Shown one piece after another: positions 6,162 through 8,611 of a stretch of DNA of 8,611 nucleotides (its first letter is position 1; every line of letters begins with the position of its first letter). The position numbers were made by a program, and so were the translations under genes. Source of the stretch: Anaerolineales bacterium (GTDB taxonomy: Bacteria; Chloroflexota; Anaerolineae; 4572-78; J111); contig JAAUSP010000314.1 in assembly GCA_012032575.1 (NCBI GenBank), positions 1 to 8,611 of the forward strand. Direction: 5' to 3'. The notes beneath the pieces were generated by a model that saw only the letters and a program-made list of their open reading frames with translations, was not told where the DNA came from and did no database searches.

Positions 6162-6608
6162 TTAATCAATATCCTCTGACCGAATCAATAATAGCGGCCG
6201 GTCTATCCGATGGAGGACGCCAGCGGCCACACTGCCATAAAATACGCGGGCCAGGCCAGTCCGCCCGTGGCTGGCCATAGCGATAAGCTCGGCGTTTTCG
6301 TTTTCGGCCACGTGGATGATCTGGGTTACGACCGGTCCCCCTTCGGGCAAATGAATGCGAGCCTCGATGCCTTTTTCTTGAAATTTGCTCTGCCACCTGG
6401 TCAGGTAAACCTGGGCCTCTTTGAGATGATGTTCGTATTCAACCAGATCGGGTACGGCATTGGTTCCATCAATCATAAGCGGTTTGGGTTCGACAACCTG
6501 AAGCAAGACCACTTTGGAGCTGTGGCACAGAGCCAAATTTTCCACGTGGGGCAGAATGGCTTCGGCCCGCTGCGACCCATCTAACGGGACTAAAATAGTG
6601 TTATACAT
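6162..6608 (-). CDS. Universal stress protein, UspA family
   Basis: A single Usp domain of 148 aa, the usual length. The N-terminus [12 protein letters not shown] (5-16) carries the conserved Asp10 that contacts nucleotide. The C-terminal half has [15 protein letters not shown] (112-126). This matches the ATP-binding motif G-x2-G-x9-G-(S/T), with Ala in place of the first Gly, a common variant, and RPLLLIR follows. It is thus an ATP-binding-type Usp, a cytoplasmic protein linked to survival under stress; its exact partner is unknown. The ATG at 6608 has AGGAGG at 6628-6623, but 14 nt away, which is longer than usual. The gene lies downstream of the MFS gene on the same strand. It probably has its own promoter (6769-6797) and a structured leader of about 150 nt. 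Confidence 0.93.
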   Translation of the reverse strand: MYNTILVPLDGSQRAEAILPHVENLALCHSSKVVLLQVVEPKPLMIDGTNAVPDLVEYEHHLKEAQVYLTRWQSKFQEKGIEARIHLPEGGPVVTQIIHVAENENAELIAMASHGRTGLARVFYGSVAAGVLHRIDRPLLLIRSEDID

Positions 6609-6609
6609 G

Positions 6610-6708
6610 CTAATTCAGTTTACCTCCTGTTAGGTTGTAAGTGGCTAGAACAACAAAATCTCCCCAGATACAGGAGCATCTGAGGAGATTGATTATTGGT
6701 CGAAGCAT
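6610..6708 (-). CDS. Possible 32-aa leader ORF upstream of usp
   Basis: An ATG at 6708-6706 opens 32 codons ([18 protein letters not shown]...) ending in TAG at 6612-6610, one base before the usp ATG. AGGAG lies just upstream (6715-6711), but only two bases from the ATG, so initiation would be poor. The ORF spans the main hairpin and the usp Shine-Dalgarno, so translating it would melt both and could couple to usp. An open frame of this length is not rare by chance, and the peptide resembles nothing I know. Confidence 0.25.
   Translation of the reverse strand: MLRPIINLLRCSCIWGDFVVLATYNLTGGKLN
6657..6690 (-). terminator. Hairpin between the MFS gene and usp, possible terminator or attenuator
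   Basis: The 13-bp stem (one U-G pair) with an 8-nt loop is followed on the minus strand by TTTTGTTGTT, counting the two stem T's. This is a weak but possible intrinsic terminator. It would end MFS transcripts, or attenuate transcripts started at the usp promoter, which lies upstream of it. Confidence 0.45.
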
Positions 6709-6755
6709 GTCTCCTGGTCCGGTCAGACGCCGGACAGTATTGTTGTTGTAAACAC

Positions 6756-7967
6756 TTATCTTAAGTCAATTATACTACACCTTAGCCGGCAAATCAATCC
6801 TCCCCGAAGTGCGATTGCCCAACCAAAAATGAAAGTCGCCAAAAAAACCGTGGCGGCGGCAAAAAACAGAACAACATGCCCATTGGTCTGATCCCACAAA
6901 TAACCCGCCGCCACTGAACCCAGACTCCAACCCAGGCCGCTCTGAGCCGCGCCCATTAATGCCTGGGCGGTAGCGCTCAGGCCGGGGGGAGCTGCTTCGC
7001 TGGAATAACCCACGGCGGCCACCCAGAAAAACCCAAAGCAGATACCCATGCCGGGCAGAACGGCAATAATCAGGGCCGGTGTCGGGGCCATAGCAGCCAG
7101 AGTCCAAACCACTGTAAAGCCTATAAAACCAGCCATAATCAACTGTTTGTGGCTGTAATGGCCCAGCCAGCGCGCCCCAAAGTACATCGGGATCACTTCA
7201 GGCAAAGAATTGGCTGTCCAGGCCAGGCCCACCATCGCTTCGCTGCCGCCGAGCGCCAAAATATGCAGCCCCAAAAAGCCCAGGTAGGCCGAAATACCCA
7301 TGCCGAGCAAGGTCATCGCAATCAAAAAGCTCAAATAGCCACCCTGAGCAATCAAACGGCGCAACCCTTGCAGCAACCCCACCTGGTGCGGGACGCTTTC
7401 GATGGGCAACAAAAAACTCAACCCGGCGCAGGCCAGGCCGAGCAGTCCACCGTGCAGCCAAAAAATGAGCTGTAAATTATCCGGGCTAAGAAGCTGGCCC
7501 AGACCAAAGGTGGCGAATACAAAGCCAAATGTGCCCCATAAACGCTGCTCGCCATAGCTGTTCTTAGTCCCCTTGATCATGTCCATCACCGTACTATCCA
7601 CAATCGAGCCGATGGGGGTGCGAAAAAAAGAGAGCGCCGTGACCAGCACCAGCAGCAGCCAGAAATCATTGGCCGCCAGAAAAATCAGGGCGACCACCCC
7701 GGCCACAAACGCGCACAGGGCCAGTACCAGCCGGTGGATTTTCCAGTAATCGGCCACAGCGCCCCAAAAGGGATTGGCCCCCAGGGCAATCATGGGCGGG
7801 ATACTGCCCAGCCAGCCAATCTCGACGCCGGTCAAGCCTTTCTCACCCAGATAAATATTAAAAAATGGAACCAGGCAGCCAATCGCCGCAAAGAACAAAA
7901 AATAGTATGTTTTAGCGACCAGTAATCCGCGCCGGGCCAAGCCGGCGGCAAAATGAGGGTCCAGCAC
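6756..7967 (-). CDS. MFS transporter (MFS_1-like / LacY-nucleoside permease type)
   Basis: This 403-aa integral membrane protein has about 12 hydrophobic segments, full length for the superfamily. MFS motif A is visible as WGAVADYWKIHRLVL (68-82) between segments 2 and 3. YGEQRLWGTFGFVFA (138-152) is the signature seen in MFS_1-like and nucleoside:H+ symporter-like permeases. The substrate cannot be inferred. The first standard start is the GTG at 7967, which has no Shine-Dalgarno. The frame is open upstream, and a strong GAGGAGG (8009-8003) lies eight bases before an ATT codon at 7994-7992, which would add nine residues. ATT is a rare but documented start codon, so the true N-terminus may be there. 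The C-terminal tail (about GGLICRLRCSIIDLR) overlaps the usp promoter. A candidate promoter lies at 8105-8133. Confidence 0.9.
   Translation of the reverse strand: MLDPHFAAGLARRGLLVAKTYYFLFFAAIGCLVPFFNIYLGEKGLTGVEIGWLGSIPPMIALGANPFWGAVADYWKIHRLVLALCAFVAGVVALIFLAANDFWLLLVLVTALSFFRTPIGSIVDSTVMDMIKGTKNSYGEQRLWGTFGFVFATFGLGQLLSPDNLQLIFWLHGGLLGLACAGLSFLLPIESVPHQVGLLQGLRRLIAQGGYLSFLIAMTLLGMGISAYLGFLGLHILALGGSEAMVGLAWTANSLPEVIPMYFGARWLGHYSHKQLIMAGFIGFTVVWTLAAMAPTPALIIAVLPGMGICFGFFWVAAVGYSSEAAPPGLSATAQALMGAAQSGLGWSLGSVAAGYLWDQTNGHVVLFFAAATVFLATFIFGWAIALRGGLICRLRCSIIDLR
6769..6797 (-). promoter_or_regulatory. usp promoter inside the 3' end of the MFS gene
   Basis: On the minus strand, TTGATT (6797-6792) is followed after exactly 17 nt by a perfect TATAAT (6774-6769). 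Four of six -35 bases match, including TTGA. Transcription would begin near 6762, just before the MFS stop codon at 6758-6756. This makes usp independent of the MFS gene. Confidence 0.6.
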
Positions 7968-8002
7968 CGGGGCCGGACGGGGTTGGCGATAAATGGTGAA
8001 AT

Positions 8003-8009
8003 CCTCCTC
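8003..8009 (-). promoter_or_regulatory. Shine-Dalgarno that favours a non-standard ATT start for the MFS gene
   Basis: GAGGAGG on the minus strand is the only good ribosome-binding site near the start of the MFS gene. It is 8 nt from the in-frame ATT at 7994 and 35 nt from the GTG at 7967. No ATG or TTG lies at a suitable distance in this frame. Confidence 0.5.
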
Positions 8010-8016
8010 GAAGAAA

Positions 8017-8045
8017 GTAGACAGTAGATGGTAGACAGTAGACAG
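8017..8045. repeat. Heptamer tandem repeat, four GTAGACA-like units
   Basis: The units are GTAGACA, GTAGATG, GTAGACA and GTAGACA, at 8017-8023, 8024-8030, 8031-8037 and 8038-8044, plus one trailing g. The array lies just upstream of the MFS Shine-Dalgarno, so it would be in that gene's leader. Its 7-bp period is the same as the array at 8216-8281. Confidence 0.8.
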
Positions 8046-8104
8046 GGGGTTTTGCTTAAGGGGTTGTTACTCTCTGTACTTCTATTACCTTGCTACAAGA
8101 TGTG

Positions 8105-8133
8105 ACAATAGCACAAAATAACGGAGACTGCAA
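8105..8133 (-). promoter_or_regulatory. Candidate promoter of the MFS gene
   Basis: On the minus strand, TTGCAG (8133-8128) is followed after 17 nt by TATTGT (8110-8105). The -10 matches four of six bases and is preceded by TGC, giving an extended -10. Transcription would start near 8098, with a leader of about 100 nt that includes the heptamer array. Confidence 0.35.
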
Positions 8134-8169
8134 TCAGGCTGCCAGGGTTTTAAGGTTTTCCCCGAACGA

Positions 8170-8197
8170 TTGACAAGCCCTCCAATTCCTCTATACT
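8170..8197 (+). promoter_or_regulatory. Strong promoter of the CYTH gene
   Basis: TTGACA (8170-8175, perfect) and TATACT (8192-8197, five of six) are 16 nt apart. Transcription would start near 8204, giving a leader of about 95 nt that contains the heptamer repeat hairpin. This is the best sigma-70-type promoter in the window. Confidence 0.7.
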
Positions 8198-8215
8198 AAC
8201 CAGAGGAAAAAGAAA

Positions 8216-8281
8216 GGAGATTGGAGATTGGAGATTATCAATCTCCAATGTCTAATCTCTAATCTCTAATCTCTAATCTCT
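8216..8281. repeat. Heptamer tandem repeats in inverted orientation
   Basis: Three copies of GGAGATT (8216-8236) are followed by ATC, then AATCTCC (8240-8246), AATGTCT (8247-8253) and four copies of AATCTCT (8254-8281). The right-hand units are reverse complements, or near complements, of the left-hand ones, so the RNA can fold into a hairpin of about 20 bp with several alternative registers. It lies between the predicted start (about 8204) and the ribosome-binding site (8287-8291) of the CYTH gene. Confidence 0.9.
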
Positions 8282-8298
8282 ATCCCAGAGGAACACCT

Positions 8299-8611
8299 AT
8301 GGCCTTTGAAGTCGAATTAAAAGCACACTTGAATCAACCGGAAGAAACTGAGGCGAAAGCGGCTCAATTGGGCGTCCTCAAGGGAGAGACGTTAAAGGAA
8401 GATATTTATTTTCGGCGGCAGGGGGATACGGCCATTGTGCCCGCCGAGCGTTTCCGGCTGCGGCGAGAGGCGGGCCGCACGGTTGTCACCTTCAAGCAAC
8501 TGGTCGAGGCAGCCGGGGTGGAGGTGAACGACGAGATCGAATTTGGGGTAGACGACGCCCACGCCTTTTTTCAATTCGCCCACGGCTTTGGCTTCGAGCC
8601 GTTTGTGGTCA
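8299..8611 (+). CDS. CYTH-domain protein (class IV adenylate cyclase / thiamine triphosphatase-like), partial
   Basis: An ATG at 8299, with AGAGG seven bases upstream (8287-8291), opens 104 codons to the window edge without a stop. The N-terminus MAFEVELKAHL carries the EXEXK signature of the CYTH superfamily (Glu4, Glu6, Lys8). Further family marks are KEDIYFRR (33-40), RFRLRRE (52-58), VVTFKQL (63-69) and the acidic pair in DEIEF (79-83). They are charged residues that line the triphosphate tunnel. Family members act on triphosphate substrates with divalent metal: cyclic AMP synthesis (CyaB), thiamine triphosphate hydrolysis or inorganic triphosphate hydrolysis. Which one applies cannot be decided from this fragment. 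The N-terminus is closest in style to CyaB-like class IV adenylate cyclases. The rest of the gene lies outside the window. Confidence 0.88.
   Translation, partial: MAFEVELKAHLNQPEETEAKAAQLGVLKGETLKEDIYFRRQGDTAIVPAERFRLRREAGRTVVTFKQLVEAAGVEVNDEIEFGVDDAHAFFQFAHGFGFEPFVV

Larger units (their letters stand above)
6609..6762 (-). promoter_or_regulatory. Structured 5' leader of the usp gene
   Basis: From a predicted start near 6762 the transcript first has a hairpin GTCCGG/CCGGAC (6735-6730 with 6722-6717). A larger hairpin follows, AATCTCCTCAGAT (6690-6678) with ATCTGGGGAGATT (6669-6657), 13 bp with one U-G pair. Its 8-nt loop contains CTCCTGT (6676-6670), complementary to ACAGGAG (6630-6624), the usp Shine-Dalgarno. 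AGGAGA at 6715-6710 could instead pair with TCTCCT in the 5' arm (6688-6683), opening the hairpin. This has the form of a switchable leader. It matches no riboswitch class I can recognise. Confidence 0.45.

Noticed and set aside
8101..8115. TGTGACAATAGCACA as a second CRP-like site
   Set aside because: The half-sites are one base too close for the TGTGA-N6-TCACA pattern, and the right half begins GCACA.
8216..8281. CRISPR-like array
   Set aside because: The units are 7 bp, directly abutting and without spacers. These are simple tandem repeats.
8392..8583. 63-codon minus-strand frame near the right edge
   Set aside because: It is antisense to the CYTH gene, whose plus-strand frame carries the EXEXK signature, a ribosome-binding site and a strong promoter.

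Overview
The window looks like ordinary chromosomal DNA from a free-living bacterium of moderate GC content. A member of the Chloroflexota (Anaerolineae-like) is my best guess. The reasons are a GTP-type PEP carboxykinase, a COG1579 coiled-coil zinc-ribbon protein, frequent hairpin-forming repeats between genes and 7-bp tandem repeats. This placement is an inference from style and I could not test it. I see no transposase, integrase, CRISPR array, rRNA or tRNA.

Layout. Positions 1-45 may hold the first codons of a minus-strand gene leaving the left edge. Positions 46-447 are non-coding and carry a large dispersed-type inverted repeat (182-288) and a smaller hairpin (320-347). Positions 448-2109 are a minus-strand operon: a COG1579-like zinc-ribbon coiled-coil protein (1393-2109), then a ribbon-helix-helix-like + LysM + amidase protein (448-1382). 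The second gene is broken by an apparent one-base frameshift near 1100. Positions 2110-2469 are a divergent regulatory region with a good promoter for the minus operon, a CRP/FNR-like box, other palindromes and a weaker promoter for pckG. pckG (2470-4329, plus) encodes GTP-dependent PEP carboxykinase. Positions 4330-4512 hold a 14-bp perfect hairpin with tandem repeats and a Rho-independent terminator that ends only 17 nt before the next gene. The gene at 4513-6156 (plus) is an AspT/YidE-type transporter with two central TrkA-C domains. It converges, with 5 bp between stop codons, on a universal stress protein gene (6162-6608, minus). An MFS permease (6756-7967, minus) lies upstream of usp. 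A divergent spacer (7968-8298) has two heptamer repeat arrays and a near-consensus promoter for a CYTH-domain enzyme that runs off the right edge (8299-8611, plus).

How the genes fit together. pckG links the C4 acids of the TCA cycle to gluconeogenesis. The downstream AspT/YidE-like carrier could move an amino acid or dicarboxylate, so the pair could be functionally linked, but the substrate is unknown. The other genes look like independent housekeeping or stress functions.

The most interesting material is non-coding. The usp gene appears to have its own promoter inside the end of the MFS gene and a leader of about 150 nt. In that leader a stable hairpin has a loop complementary to the usp Shine-Dalgarno, and a 32-codon ORF spans the hairpin and stops one base before the usp start. 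Next come the RHH-LysM-amidase architecture with its frameshift, and the heptamer arrays, one of which would fold into the 5' leader of the CYTH gene. I found no clear evidence of a wholly new multi-gene system.
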